Shown here in pieces: positions 32,464 to 41,369 of a stretch of DNA of 48,040 bases. The translations under genes and the position numbers were made by a program. The notes beneath the pieces were generated by a model, which worked only from the letters and a program-made list of their open reading frames with translations, searched no databases and had not been told where the DNA came from. Positions within the stretch are counted from its first letter, which is position 1. Each line of letters begins with the position of its first letter. Origin of the DNA: an uncultured Lachnospiraceae bacterium (GTDB lineage Bacteria; Bacillota; Clostridia; Lachnospirales; Lachnospiraceae); the NCBI GenBank assembly GCA_910588775.1, contig CAJURH010000020.1:1-48040 (forward strand), read 5' to 3'.

Positions 32464-33834
32464 TTAGTCCAGAAATCCAAGGGTCTTGATTTCCTTCAGG
32501 CTCTGGATACCCAGAAGACGGATTCCTTTTATTTTATCCACAGTTTTTAGAGACACTTTCGGCAAAATCACCGTCTCAAAGCCCAGTTTCTTGGCCTCCT
32601 GCACCCGCTGCTCGGCCATGCTCACCGCCCGGATTTCCCCGCTTAGGCCCACTTCCCCGAAGGCAATCACCGAATCCGGGATGGGACGGTCCCGGTAGCT
32701 GGAAATCACTGCCAGCACAATGCCCAAATCAATAGCTGGCTCGTGCATCTTAATGCCCCCGGCAATGTTCACATAAGCGTCGCAGTTAGCCAGGTTCAAT
32801 CCCAGCCTTTTCTCCAGCACTGCCATCAGCAGGTTCACCCGGTTAAAATCCGCTCCCGCCGCCGTTCTTCTGGGTATCCCAAAGTTCGTCTTACAGACCA
32901 GCGCCTGCACTTCTATGAGTATAGGCCGGGTTCCTTCCATAGAACAGGCCACCACCGAGCCCGACGCGTCTTGAGGCCGTCCGTCCAGCAGAAAATCCGA
33001 CGGATTTTTCACTTCCACAAGCCCCGTGTCCCGCATCTCGAACACGCCGATTTCGTTGGTGGAGCCGAAACGGTTCTTCACACTCCTTAAGATCCGGTAG
33101 GACGCGTGCCTGTCCCCTTCGAAGTACAGCACCGTGTCCACCATGTGTTCCAGCACCCGCGGACCGGCCACATTCCCTTCCTTGGTCACATGTCCCACAA
33201 TAAATATGGAGACGCCTTTTCCCTTGGCGATCTGCAGCAGGACGCTGGTGGATTCCCGGACCTGGGATACGCTGCCAGGGGCTGAGGCGATTTCCTCATT
33301 ATACATGGTCTGGATGGAGTCTATAATCACCGCCTGTGGTTTCTGCCGCTCAATCACCTGTTCGATTACACCCAAACTGGTTTCGCACAAAAGCAACAGA
33401 TCATCGGTGAATTCCCCGATCCGCCTAGCCCGCAGCTTAATCTGCCGCAGAGATTCTTCTCCAGATATGTACAAAACTTTTATGCCTTTTTGCGCCAGAT
33501 GGCGGCACATCTGCAAAAGCAACGTAGATTTTCCAATGCCCGGATCGCCGCCTACCAAAACCAGTGACCCTTCCACAATCCCACCGCCCAACACCCTGTC
33601 TAACTCTACCAGACCGCTGCTTAGGCTGGCGTCTTCCTTAAGGTCTATTTGCCGCAGCGAAACTGGGTCGTTTTTTACCACTGTGTTTCCCGCGCTTTTT
33701 CCTGTGGATTTGGAAACAGGCAACTCCTCCACAAATGTGTTCCACTCCTTGCACCCGGGACACTGCCCCATCCACTTGGCCGACTCATAACCACAACTCT
33801 GACAAAAAAACGCCGTCTTCTTTCCTTTTGCCAA
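32464..33834 (-). CDS. radA: DNA repair protein RadA
   Basis: A 456-aa RecA-like ATPase that promotes branch migration in recombinational repair. It has the N-terminal C4 zinc finger (CQSCGYESAKWMGQCPGC, residues 11-28), Walker A GGDPGIGKST at 95-104, the RadA-specific KNRFGSTNEIGVFEM motif, and a Lon-like C-terminal domain (AFGEVGLSGEIRAVSMAEQR). Length is normal. It is unusual only in being separated from clpC and disA, its common neighbours. Confidence 0.96.
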   Translation of the reverse strand: MAKGKKTAFFCQSCGYESAKWMGQCPGCKEWNTFVEELPVSKSTGKSAGNTVVKNDPVSLRQIDLKEDASLSSGLVELDRVLGGGIVEGSLVLVGGDPGIGKSTLLLQMCRHLAQKGIKVLYISGEESLRQIKLRARRIGEFTDDLLLLCETSLGVIEQVIERQKPQAVIIDSIQTMYNEEIASAPGSVSQVRESTSVLLQIAKGKGVSIFIVGHVTKEGNVAGPRVLEHMVDTVLYFEGDRHASYRILRSVKNRFGSTNEIGVFEMRDTGLVEVKNPSDFLLDGRPQDASGSVVACSMEGTRPILIEVQALVCKTNFGIPRRTAAGADFNRVNLLMAVLEKRLGLNLANCDAYVNIAGGIKMHEPAIDLGIVLAVISSYRDRPIPDSVIAFGEVGLSGEIRAVSMAEQRVQEAKKLGFETVILPKVSLKTVDKIKGIRLLGIQSLKEIKTLGFLD

Positions 33835-33895
33835 CTTCTCCTCTCCCTTCCATCTATTGACTATCTATAGTGTATGTTCCTGTAAATTCATATAC

Positions 33896-33934
33896 AAAAA
33901 GAGGGCGTCACAAAACCTGCAACACCCCCTCCAC
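33896..33934 (-). terminator. Terminator after the endosialidase-annotated gene
   Basis: On the minus strand AGGGGGTGT and ACGCCCT form a stem with a GCAGGTTTTGTG-type loop, followed by CTTTTTG. It lies about 25 nt after the stop at 33956. Confidence 0.5.
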
Positions 33935-33955
33935 TTTATTTCATCTGTACGGAAA

Positions 33956-34369
33956 TTACAATTTTACAATCTTAACTTGCGCAATCGCCCCATTTCCCAA
34001 TTCTGCGCTGAAGGAAAGTTTTCCTCCCAGGTTGGTCTTCATCTTGCCAATGCTCTCCTGATTGATGAAAATCTCGTAATCCATGCTCTCTTCCAGCTCC
34101 ACCGTAATCTGGGAATCGCCATATCCTTCCACGCGAAAACTCATAGCGCCATCTGTCTGTTCCAATTCAAATACAGCCGTTCCTGGAACAGATTCGTAGA
34201 CGAAAACGCCATTTCGCTCTAATTTTGTGATCTCTTTAAAGGTCTTTACCTTATACATATCTCCCTGGTGATCAAAATCGGATACTTTGGATTTTTTATC
34301 CAGTTCATAATCTCCAAAACTGATACTCCCATTGCCCTCTGTACGTATTAATTCCTTTACTCCTGCCAT
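33956..34369 (-). CDS. Conserved Lachnospiraceae protein commonly annotated endosialidase
   Basis: A 137-aa protein beginning MAGVKELIRTEGNGSISFGD, with YKVKTFKEITKLERNGVFVY and a C-terminal GKMKTNLGGKLSFSAEL. I recognise this as a small family widespread in Clostridia and often labelled endosialidase, but nothing resembling a catalytic sialidase domain is seen, so the label should not be taken as function. It looks like an all-beta cytosolic protein. The start is ATG 34369 after GGGAGGAAGGGAA; a longer frame upstream is open but lacks support. Confidence 0.7.
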   Translation of the reverse strand: MAGVKELIRTEGNGSISFGDYELDKKSKVSDFDHQGDMYKVKTFKEITKLERNGVFVYESVPGTAVFELEQTDGAMSFRVEGYGDSQITVELEESMDYEIFINQESIGKMKTNLGGKLSFSAELGNGAIAQVKIVKL

Positions 34370-34451
34370 TTCCCTTCCTCCCACGGCTATATCTGTTGTA
34401 TTTGTTATTCTGATTGAGCCTCTCGACGGCTTATACATATTATATAATACT

Positions 34452-34682
34452 TCATCCCAATATGCCAGTGCGATAGAAAAATTTAATATCTTTTTTAGAG
34501 TATGTCGTACGGGCCAGTGCCTGTCGCGCCTCTACAGCCGCTTCCCGCACCCCTGCAATCCATTCCATAAAATCCACAAAAATGACTGATTCTTTGCGAA
34601 GGGCAAAGCGAATACCGTCAAAATCCAGAATTTCATAGATTCCAATATCTTGCACATCCAGTACCGAACGCTTTTTCAACAA
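34452..34682 (-). CDS. Hypothetical protein, 76 aa, TTG start
   Basis: I do not recognise this frame. It starts TTG (34682) with AGAGG about 11 nt upstream and an in-frame TAG just before. The product has a beta-like N terminus (LDVQDIGIYEILDFDGIRF) and an amphipathic helix (VREAAVEARQALARTTYSKK). The composition is protein-like but there is no family evidence. It could be a small gene or a decayed remnant. Confidence 0.35.
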   Translation of the reverse strand: MLKKRSVLDVQDIGIYEILDFDGIRFALRKESVIFVDFMEWIAGVREAAVEARQALARTTYSKKDIKFFYRTGILG

Positions 34683-34711
34683 TAACCGCTAATTCCTCTT
34701 TCTCTGATATT

Positions 34712-34750
34712 ACAAAAAACCCGGAAAAAGCCACTGCCTCCTCCGGGTTC
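34712..34750 (-). terminator. Intrinsic terminator after the cell-wall hydrolase gene
   Basis: AACCCGGA (34718-34725) pairs with TCCGGGTT (34742-34749); on the minus strand the stem is followed by a T run. Confidence 0.7.
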
Positions 34751-34875
34751 CGTTTTCGATTCTTCTGTACAATAGCATTTCGTCCAGTTAGAAACCAAAG
34801 CCCTGCTCTGTCCGCTCTGTATCAATGCCAGTCCTACAAAGCAGAACTCTAATCTCTAGCTGAATAAAACACTTT

Positions 34876-35718
34876 TCAGGGATAAGTATAAAAAGCATGA
34901 TCACCGTGTTCAAACAACAGTTTTAAATCCGACTCAAACCAGTCCACATTGCTCTCCAATGCCTGATCTTTCGCCACGAAAAACAACGCTCCCTTGGCAT
35001 AATCCAAGCCCTCTAAAACTTGTCTGACTGCCTCTTTTGTCATTTCTGAAATCTCGACAGTGCCTATTCTACCGTCTTCTGTCGGTGAAAACTGCGTCGC
35101 GCCGTTATTCCTCTCCCAAACCACTTCTGAAACTGTGTCGGGAAAATGATGATCTTTCACACGGTTCAGGATTACATTGGCCACTAAAATCCGGGATTTC
35201 ATATCCTCTCCACCCGCTTCCGCTTCCACTATGCTCAGCAGCGTCTCGTAGTCCACATCCGACATAACCGTAGACGACGATGCCCGGCTCTGGGAGAAAT
35301 AACTGAGATTCTCCACCGATGCCTGTACACTTTCGCCCACCGATATGGCGCTGACGGTCATGGCCTGAGAGGCTCTCTGCCCTACAATCACCGCTTCATA
35401 GCTGCTTCCAATCTTGCGGATGGGATAGTCTGGCATTTCCGTCACGTAAATCCCATTCACAACTCCTGAAATTCCAGTAGATACAATGCCCCCTTCGCTG
35501 GTAAGGGTTTCGCTTGCCATAACTTCCTTTTCCGCAGACGCAACAACAGCCTGCTCACCCTTCGAAGTATTGGCAGGGGTTTTCCTGATTAAGAAAACAA
35601 CCATAAAGAAAGATGATAACATTGCCACTATAGTCAGTAGCGTATACATGCGCCTTACAGCCCGAATCCTTCTCCTATTTCGTTTCCTTCTTATTCTTCT
35701 TCTCTTCATATTCTTCAC
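34876..35718 (-). CDS. Cell wall hydrolase, SleB/CwlJ family
   Basis: A 280-aa peptidoglycan hydrolase. A very basic N terminus (RRRIRRKRNRRRIRAVRR) precedes one signal-anchor helix (YTLLTIVAMLSSFFMVVFLI). A linker of about 110 residues leads to the Hydrolase_2 domain (about 155-280) with the catalytic Glu in LLSIVEAEAGGED, then NVILNRVKDHHFPDTVSEVV and NGATQFSPTEDGRIG. Family members are spore cortex lytic enzymes or vegetative lytic transglycosylases. GTG at 35718 has AAAGGA 6-7 nt upstream. Promoter at 35856-35884. Confidence 0.87.
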   Translation of the reverse strand: MKNMKRRRIRRKRNRRRIRAVRRMYTLLTIVAMLSSFFMVVFLIRKTPANTSKGEQAVVASAEKEVMASETLTSEGGIVSTGISGVVNGIYVTEMPDYPIRKIGSSYEAVIVGQRASQAMTVSAISVGESVQASVENLSYFSQSRASSSTVMSDVDYETLLSIVEAEAGGEDMKSRILVANVILNRVKDHHFPDTVSEVVWERNNGATQFSPTEDGRIGTVEISEMTKEAVRQVLEGLDYAKGALFFVAKDQALESNVDWFESDLKLLFEHGDHAFYTYP

Positions 35719-35820
35719 ACAAAGTCCTTTGGCGGATCTCCTTACAATGTTCTTGTAATATTTTTCCCCTTATTGTCCCCTAGGTTTTGTGTATTACAGC
35801 TTATCCAACTGCACTGAAGA

Positions 35821-35846
35821 TATAATGATTCCCTTCTATCATTATA
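35821..35846. promoter_or_regulatory. Perfect 9-bp inverted repeat in the hydrolase leader
   Basis: TATAATGAT (35821-35829) and ATCATTATA (35838-35846) with an 8-nt spacer lie just after the predicted transcription start of the cell-wall hydrolase gene, where a repressor could act. Apart from this and the promoter, 35719-36041 shows nothing coding. Confidence 0.45.
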
Positions 35847-35855
35847 ACGTAGCTT

Positions 35856-35884
35856 ATTATATCAAATATTTCTGTAAAAATCAA
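35856..35884 (-). promoter_or_regulatory. Sigma-A promoter for the cell-wall hydrolase gene
   Basis: On the minus strand TTGATT (35879-35884), 17 nt, TATAAT (35856-35861). The leader would be about 130 nt. Confidence 0.6.
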
Positions 35885-36041
35885 GTCCCAGAATGCTTTA
35901 GAACATGTCTGAGAACCACTTTCTGTCAATTGCATATCACAATTTGTATCCATTTAGGCATAATATAGCAGACTACCCAACCAAATATTCACAGAACGGA
36001 ACGAAAGCTTACAGATAGCCTAATGGGGCTTCAAACATACT

Positions 36042-37169
36042 TTAGGACCGATTGGCGTCCAAAACCAATCCCACACTGAGAATCGCCGCCGCAAATAACC
36101 CCTGTATCCCCAGCCCTTTCCAGACATCCCACTGCTGCTGCGCCGTAAAAGATGCATTCATGGCCAGAATCTGATTTACGCTTTCATACCAGTAAAAAGG
36201 AAGAAACTGGGCAAATGTCCGAACCCCTTTTCCCAGCACATCCATGGACACGAACACGCCGCAGACGAAGCTCATGCCCAGAGAAATCACATTGACAACG
36301 CCGCTTATCACCACCTCTTTGTGGGCCACTGCGCCCACCACAAAAGCGATCGCCAAGGAAACCAAGGTTACGGCCAGCGCATTCGCCATGTAAAGGGGCA
36401 TATTCGAATCCGCCAGACAGTCCTTTCCATATAAGATAATGGGCATCAGCATGCACACTGCCCAGACCCCTACGCCCAAAACCAGGTACCCCAAGACCAA
36501 CTGGGCGTTTTGCCGCTGGGGCGGCATGGACGCGCAATTCATGCGGCGGCGCACGTCCCTTTTGCGAAATCCAATCATAATGTAACCGATTACATAACAG
36601 ATAATGGAAAGAATGATGTAAGGCATATACTGAAACATATAGGCATAGGGCGCCCAAACGCCCCCATGGCCGTTTTTGTCCAGAAGCTTCACCTCTGTCT
36701 TGGCTTCTTCTATCTCCGCCACTTTTTCATAAATCTCTTCTCCCTGAAATCCTGCCGCTTCCAACACTTTTACCCGATTCAGGAACTGGTTCACCTGCTG
36801 ATCCACATAGAACGCGCTGCTGGCGCCTGGAATCTTGATCGTCTGCAATTTTCCCACAAACCCCTCTGGAATAATCGCCACATAGTGGACATTCCTATAA
36901 AACAACTCTTCCTGAATCACGTCTGGATCATCTGGCATATCAATCAGATGATGACGCTGACCCAAATATTTCGTCAGTTCCCGGGCAAGCGCGCTTCCGT
37001 CCCGGTCTATCACCGCCACATTCAGACTTTCCTCCTGGAAATCCTCCACTCCCTTTCCGTCTGTGAGAAATTGCATGCTTATGCAGATGGTAAGAAAAAT
37101 GCAAAAATACAAAATCATCAACCCTGCGTTTCTTTGGGCCATCCGCAAAAAACATTTAAATACTATCAT
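36042..37169 (-). CDS. ABC-2 type permease (second subunit)
   Basis: A 375-aa membrane protein of the ABC-2 transporter fold. One N-terminal helix (AGLMILYFCIFLTICISM) precedes an extracytoplasmic domain of about 140 residues (AVIDRDGSALARELTKYLGQ, VHYVAIIPEGFVGKLQ), then five helices (YIILSIICYVIGYIMIG onward). This YhgE/Pip-like or NatB-like arrangement is typical of exporters of peptides, drugs or lipids. It overlaps the other permease gene by 14 bp and has its own GGAGGG site. Confidence 0.83.
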   Translation of the reverse strand: MIVFKCFLRMAQRNAGLMILYFCIFLTICISMQFLTDGKGVEDFQEESLNVAVIDRDGSALARELTKYLGQRHHLIDMPDDPDVIQEELFYRNVHYVAIIPEGFVGKLQTIKIPGASSAFYVDQQVNQFLNRVKVLEAAGFQGEEIYEKVAEIEEAKTEVKLLDKNGHGGVWAPYAYMFQYMPYIILSIICYVIGYIMIGFRKRDVRRRMNCASMPPQRQNAQLVLGYLVLGVGVWAVCMLMPIILYGKDCLADSNMPLYMANALAVTLVSLAIAFVVGAVAHKEVVISGVVNVISLGMSFVCGVFVSMDVLGKGVRTFAQFLPFYWYESVNQILAMNASFTAQQQWDVWKGLGIQGLFAAAILSVGLVLDANRS

Positions 37170-38280
37170 AGCGCACCCTCCTTACGGCAAGATAAGATAC
37201 CAAAACCATGGCCACGCTCATAACGCCTAGAATCCCAACGCTGCGCGCCAGTCTTTCTCCATCGTTGTACACGCTAATGCTGTAAAAAGCATCACTTAAT
37301 ACAGCCGCCGGATTGATTCGGTTCACCAACGGACAATGGTGTTCAATCACATCTTTCATCTGGCCAAACATCAGCCCCGCCAGGAACCCAGGAAACAAGG
37401 TGGCCAGCACGCACAGCCCCATCTTCATCCCCAGGGCCAGACGACTGACGCTGCCCAACAGGATTCCCAGAGAAATTCCAATCATGCTTCCCATCCACTC
37501 CACCAGCACAATAGACGGCATGTCGCTGCCCAAATCAATTCCCAACACAAATCGGATATATGCCGTCAGAATCAACACATTGCAAAAATGGATGAAAAAC
37601 AGAGCCAGCATATCCGTCAGCGTCAGCAAAAGCTTATGGGTGGGCGTTATGCTCCTGCGCGCCCCCAGCGCCGACAAATTGGCCTGCGTATCCACGCTGG
37701 ACTGCACCCCCAGAAACGCTCCGCTTAGACAGGCATACGCAATCAGCGCAAAAAAATACGTAACATTTGGGTCCATGGTCCTACCCTTTACGCCCACGTC
37801 TTCGGTCATCTCCCGCCACTGACTCATGGCGGCCGCCGCGCGGCCCATGTCTTCCGGATGTTCTTGGGCTATCAGAGCAAACATGGCCGCATTTTTATCA
37901 TAGCTGTCCATCAGAGATTTGAGAATGCTGGGACGGATGCCCGATCCGGCCACAGTCAAAGACGGGGTTTCTTTGCAGTGAAAAATCCCGGCCACTTCAT
38001 CCGCTAATAACGCTTCCCTGGCTTCTTCTCCTGTCATGGGCGTGACCCGAAGAATATCCCCATCCATGGAATCCAGAAATTCCAGGAAAGTTTCCGCATA
38101 GACAGATTCTCCCCCGTCCAACGCCACAGCCACCGGAATCATCTCCATATCCTCCCCCATATCCCCGCTGCCAAAGGAAATGTAGAAAAACGTGCCCAAT
38201 ATAATAGGGAAAGCCAGCGCCCAGAACATGACGCTCCCCCTTCGCACAGTCTGCAAAATCCGATATTTCAGTAAATGCAT
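37156..38280 (-). CDS. ABC-2 type permease (first subunit)
   Basis: A 374-aa membrane protein with the same plan as its partner: N-terminal helix (VMFWALAFPIILGTFFYISF), a large outer domain (VALDGGESVYAETFLEFLD), then C-terminal helices with GLMFGQMKDVIEHHCPLVNR. AAAGGAGG precedes the ATG. The two permeases presumably form a heterodimer energised by the ATPase encoded just upstream. Substrate unknown; control by the divergent sensor kinase and response regulator suggests response to a cell-envelope stress or antimicrobial. Confidence 0.85.
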   Translation of the reverse strand: MHLLKYRILQTVRRGSVMFWALAFPIILGTFFYISFGSGDMGEDMEMIPVAVALDGGESVYAETFLEFLDSMDGDILRVTPMTGEEAREALLADEVAGIFHCKETPSLTVAGSGIRPSILKSLMDSYDKNAAMFALIAQEHPEDMGRAAAAMSQWREMTEDVGVKGRTMDPNVTYFFALIAYACLSGAFLGVQSSVDTQANLSALGARRSITPTHKLLLTLTDMLALFFIHFCNVLILTAYIRFVLGIDLGSDMPSIVLVEWMGSMIGISLGILLGSVSRLALGMKMGLCVLATLFPGFLAGLMFGQMKDVIEHHCPLVNRINPAAVLSDAFYSISVYNDGERLARSVGILGVMSVAMVLVSYLAVRRVRYDSI

Positions 38281-38294
38281 AACATCCGCCTCCT

Positions 38295-39224
38295 TTAATC
38301 CCGCAGCGCCTTTCCAGTGATTTCCAGAAACACATCATTTAACGTGGGAAGCTCTGAAAAAACTTTTCCAAAGGCGATATCCTCTCCCTGCAGGTAATTC
38401 AGCACGCACACCAGATTGTGCCTGGCCCTGCTGCAACGAATCACCAACTTCTGCTCCTGGTAAGACACGTCAAAGACATGGGGCAGCGCCCGGATTTCCT
38501 CCAGATGCGTCTGTTCCAGAGCCACTGCCTCAATGGTAATCGTCTCCCCTGTCTTAATCATATTTTTCAGTTCTTCTTTGGTCCCTGACGCCAGCACGCG
38601 GCCATGGTCAATGATGGCAATTCGGCTGCAAATTTGTTCTACCTCTTCCATATAGTGGGATGTATAGATGATCGTGGACCCCTGACGGTTCAGTTCCAGA
38701 ATACCCTCCAGAATCTTGTTTCTACTCTGGGGGTCCACCGCCACTGTAGGTTCATCGAGAATAATCAACTTGGGGCGGTGGGCAATGCCGCAGGCGATGT
38801 TCAGCCTCCTTTGCAGACCGCCGGATAGTTTCTTTGGCCTTACTTTCGTATAATCCTCAAGCCCCACAAACCGGATGGCCTCTTCCACCAGTTGTCTGCG
38901 CTTTGCTTTTTCCCGGATATACAGGCCGCAGAAATAATCAATATTCTCCCTGACGGTCATCTGGTCAAATACAGCCACATCCTGCATCACCACGCCAATG
39001 TCCTTTTTCAAATCATAGCTGTCTGGATGCATGGGTTTGCCCATAATGGTAATGGAGCCTTTGTCGTACTTCAAAAGAGCCAGCATACAGTTGATGGCCG
39101 TCGTCTTACCGGACCCATTGGGCCCCAGCAGGCCAAAGACTTCCCCTTCTTTTATGTTCAGATTCAAATGATCCAGAGCCAGCAGATTTCCGTATCGCTT
39201 TACCAGGTTTTGTATTTCAATCAT
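38295..39224 (-). CDS. ABC transporter ATP-binding protein
   Basis: A 309-aa nucleotide-binding subunit. Walker A is LLGPNGSGKTTAINCM, Q-loop IGVVMQDVAVFDQ, signature KLSGGLQRRLNIACG (LSGGL), Walker B LIILDEPTVAVDPQSR and the H-loop TSHYMEEVEQ. A C-terminal regulatory extension of about 80 residues follows. The start is ATG 39224, 7 nt after GGAGGG; the longer frame lacks a site. It heads a three-gene exporter operon. Confidence 0.94.
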   Translation of the reverse strand: MIEIQNLVKRYGNLLALDHLNLNIKEGEVFGLLGPNGSGKTTAINCMLALLKYDKGSITIMGKPMHPDSYDLKKDIGVVMQDVAVFDQMTVRENIDYFCGLYIREKAKRRQLVEEAIRFVGLEDYTKVRPKKLSGGLQRRLNIACGIAHRPKLIILDEPTVAVDPQSRNKILEGILELNRQGSTIIYTSHYMEEVEQICSRIAIIDHGRVLASGTKEELKNMIKTGETITIEAVALEQTHLEEIRALPHVFDVSYQEQKLVIRCSRARHNLVCVLNYLQGEDIAFGKVFSELPTLNDVFLEITGKALRD

Positions 39225-39308
39225 CCGCGTTCCCTCCTCGCAATTACCTATGTTTGCAGTATAATCCAAATCTTTTTCGCATAGAAGTGTCGGCCGTCAG
39301 TTTTTTTG

Positions 39309-39320
39309 TGACAGATGTCA
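39309..39320. promoter_or_regulatory. Palindrome between the exporter and two-component operons
   Basis: TGACAGATGTCA has perfect 5-bp arms around GA and lies in the divergent intergenic region, a reasonable binding site for the LuxR-type response regulator. Confidence 0.4.
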
Positions 39321-39354
39321 TGAATTTTTGAAGAAAAAAGATGCGCAGTCTTAC

Positions 39355-39383
39355 TTGCTGTGCCAACGGGAAAGTTCTATAAT
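39355..39383 (+). promoter_or_regulatory. Sigma-A promoter for the two-component operon
   Basis: TTGCTG (39355-39360), 17 nt, perfect TATAAT (39378-39383). Because it lies downstream of the upstream TTG codon at 39328, it supports translation of the kinase from ATG 39439. Confidence 0.65.
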
Positions 39384-39438
39384 AGAAGCGCCACGATTTT
39401 CACAAAAATTTTCTCAAGAGTTATATGGATATACAAAT

Positions 39439-40515
39439 ATGAAAACCATTGAAGACCAAAGCGTTCTGCTGTTGTTTGCTTTTAGCGGACTGTTTTTTTA
39501 CAAACCCGACATTATATTTATTGCCGGATTCCTTAGCTGCGTCATATTCATCACTTTAAGCAGCCATCCGCGGCGCCGCGCCATTCGGGGGATTTTCTCC
39601 ATCCTGTTTCTTTTCGGCGCGTGTTTTTACCCCCGGCTCTTGTGCTTCTCCCCCGTGGTTCTGTATGCGCTGCTGCTGTATAGAAATTATCCGGGCCTTG
39701 TATTGTTTCTGATCCTGTGCTTGTATCAGTGGCAACTGGGCGCATCGTCTCTGATTCTATTTCAGATTCCTGGCTTGGCCGCCGCATTCTTGCTCCAGCG
39801 CCGGACCAGCGCCATCGTCTCTCTGGAAGAACAACGCCGCCAGATTCGGGACGACAGCCGGGAGTTGAACCTGCTGCTGAAGGAAAAGAACCAAGCGCTT
39901 CTAAGAAACCAGGACGCTGAAATCTATGCAGCCACTTTAAAGGAGAGAAACCGCATCGCCCGGGAAATCCACGACCATGTGGGGCACATGCTGTCCTGTT
40001 CCATTTTGATGACCGGGGCTGTGAGAACCATCAATGGGGACCCAAGCCTTGAACAGTCCTTAAATCAACTGGAGGACACCCTGCACGGAGCCATGGACAA
40101 CATCCGGCAAAGCGTCCACAACCTCCACGACGAGTCGGTGGATTTAAAAGAAACCCTGAAACGCCTGACAGCTTCCTTCTCTTTCTGCCCAATCACGCTG
40201 GAGTTCGATATGAGCCGCCGAGTTCCCACTGAGATAAAATACTGTTTCATTGCCATTGTCAAGGAAAGTCTACATAACATTGCCAAACACAGTAACGCCA
40301 ACCAGGCGCAAGTTATCTTGCGGGAACATCCTGGCCTTTATCAGCTTTCCATTCAGGATAACGGAAACATTCAGGAATCTCCGTCCCACCCTGGACTGGG
40401 ATTGGAAAATACCGGGGACCGGGTCCACAGCCTGGGCGGGACCATGCAGATTTACCGGGAAAACGGATTTCAGATCTTTATCACCATACCGAAAAAAGGA
40501 AAGGAGCCTCTATGA
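39439..40515 (+). CDS. Sensor histidine kinase, HisKA_3 (NarL/DesK type)
   Basis: A 358-aa kinase. Several N-terminal transmembrane helices (from LLLFAFSGLFFYKPDIIFIAG, shown in part) span about residues 8-120 with almost no outer domain, then a coiled linker. The H-box is ERNRIAREIHDHVGHMLSCS (His about 178), and the ATPase domain has VKESLHNIAKHSNANQAQV and GLGLENTGDRVHSLGGTM. Kinases with little outer domain usually sense through the membrane or through the partner transporter. The start at 39439 is set by the promoter. It overlaps the response regulator by 4 bp. Confidence 0.9.
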   Translation: MKTIEDQSVLLLFAFSGLFFYKPDIIFIAGFLSCVIFITLSSHPRRRAIRGIFSILFLFGACFYPRLLCFSPVVLYALLLYRNYPGLVLFLILCLYQWQLGASSLILFQIPGLAAAFLLQRRTSAIVSLEEQRRQIRDDSRELNLLLKEKNQALLRNQDAEIYAATLKERNRIAREIHDHVGHMLSCSILMTGAVRTINGDPSLEQSLNQLEDTLHGAMDNIRQSVHNLHDESVDLKETLKRLTASFSFCPITLEFDMSRRVPTEIKYCFIAIVKESLHNIAKHSNANQAQVILREHPGLYQLSIQDNGNIQESPSHPGLGLENTGDRVHSLGGTMQIYRENGFQIFITIPKKGKEPL

Positions 40516-41132
40516 AAATCGCAATTATTGATGACGACGTTCTTGTGTCCACCGCCTTAAAGACCATTCTGGAAGCCAACAATTCCCTCTGCGTCTGCGC
40601 CACAGGAACCGACGGCGCGCAAGCGCTGCGCCTGTATGAAACTCACCAGCCGGACGTACTTCTGATGGACATCCGAATAAAAGGCATGAACGGGCTGGAC
40701 GCATCCCAGCGCATCCTCTCCCGCCATCCCCAGGCGCAGATTCTGCTGTTGACCACATTTTCCGACGATGAATATATTGTGCAGGCGCTGAAAATCGGCG
40801 TGAAAGGCTATCTTCTGAAAACAGATTATCAAAGCATCGTCCCGGCTCTCTTCGCCGTCTGTAACGGCCAGACCGTATTCGGCCGGGAAATCATCTCCCG
40901 GATACCGGAACTGTTGCAAAAGAAAGGGGATTTTCCCTATGAAAGTCTGGGGATATCCGAAAAGGAATATGAACTGATTCGGCTGGTGGCCGATGGACTG
41001 AATAATAAAGAAATCGCGGAAAAAATGTTTTTGAGCGAGGGCACGGTGCGCAATTACTTAAGCGCTATTCTGGATAAGCTGGAGCTTCGGGACCGGACCC
41101 AGTTGGCTGTGTTTTATTATCGGCATCTGTGA
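40512..41132 (+). CDS. LuxR/NarL-type response regulator
   Basis: A 206-aa regulator. The receiver has acidic IIDDD, phosphoacceptor Asp53 in VLLMDIRIKGMNG, Thr/Lys switch residues in LLTTFSDDEY and GYLLKTD. The C-terminal helix-turn-helix is SEKEYELIRLVADGLNNKEI followed by MFLSEGTVRNYLSAILDKL. It probably controls the divergent ABC exporter operon on phosphorylation by the kinase encoded in the same operon. Confidence 0.94.
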   Translation: MKIAIIDDDVLVSTALKTILEANNSLCVCATGTDGAQALRLYETHQPDVLLMDIRIKGMNGLDASQRILSRHPQAQILLLTTFSDDEYIVQALKIGVKGYLLKTDYQSIVPALFAVCNGQTVFGREIISRIPELLQKKGDFPYESLGISEKEYELIRLVADGLNNKEIAEKMFLSEGTVRNYLSAILDKLELRDRTQLAVFYYRHL

Positions 41133-41154
41133 TTTTAGAGCATCTTTCTTCCAG

Positions 41155-41205
41155 GTAATTGCAAAACATTCTAAGTTTGTTCAGAATATGCAAAATGGGA
41201 TTATT
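41155..41205. repeat. Diverged third copy of the intergenic repeat
   Basis: GGTAATTGCAAAAC followed after about 22 nt by GCAAAATGGGAT resembles the left part of copies A and B (AATTGCGAAAC ... GCAAAACAGAT). It lies after the response regulator gene. A GAGAGCGGA/TCCGCCCTC hairpin follows at about 41226-41250. Confidence 0.35.
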
Positions 41206-41225
41206 ATCGACTGCTTATATTATAA

Positions 41226-41250
41226 GAGAGCGGATTTTCTCCGCCCTCTT
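41226..41250. terminator. Hairpin between the response regulator and comFB genes
   Basis: GAGAGCGGA pairs with TCCGCCCTC (one mismatch) around TTTTC. There is no clear T run on the plus strand. It may end either convergent transcript. Confidence 0.45.
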
Positions 41251-41369
41251 ACATTGCCAGCACGCTCCGTTCGGCGTACATCGGTTCAACAAAATTTTTT
41301 AGCATTACTTTTGATTGCTGTCTGAATATCCAACATCTGTTGTTTATAATAAACACATATTCTTTTTAA

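Noticed and set aside
33956..34369. Endosialidase function
   Set aside because: The common label for this family is not backed by any visible catalytic domain; the protein is too short (137 aa).
39328..39438. N-terminal extension of the histidine kinase from TTG 39328
   Set aside because: A TTGCTG-N17-TATAAT promoter lies within it, so the transcript would begin after this start; ATG 39439 is preferred.
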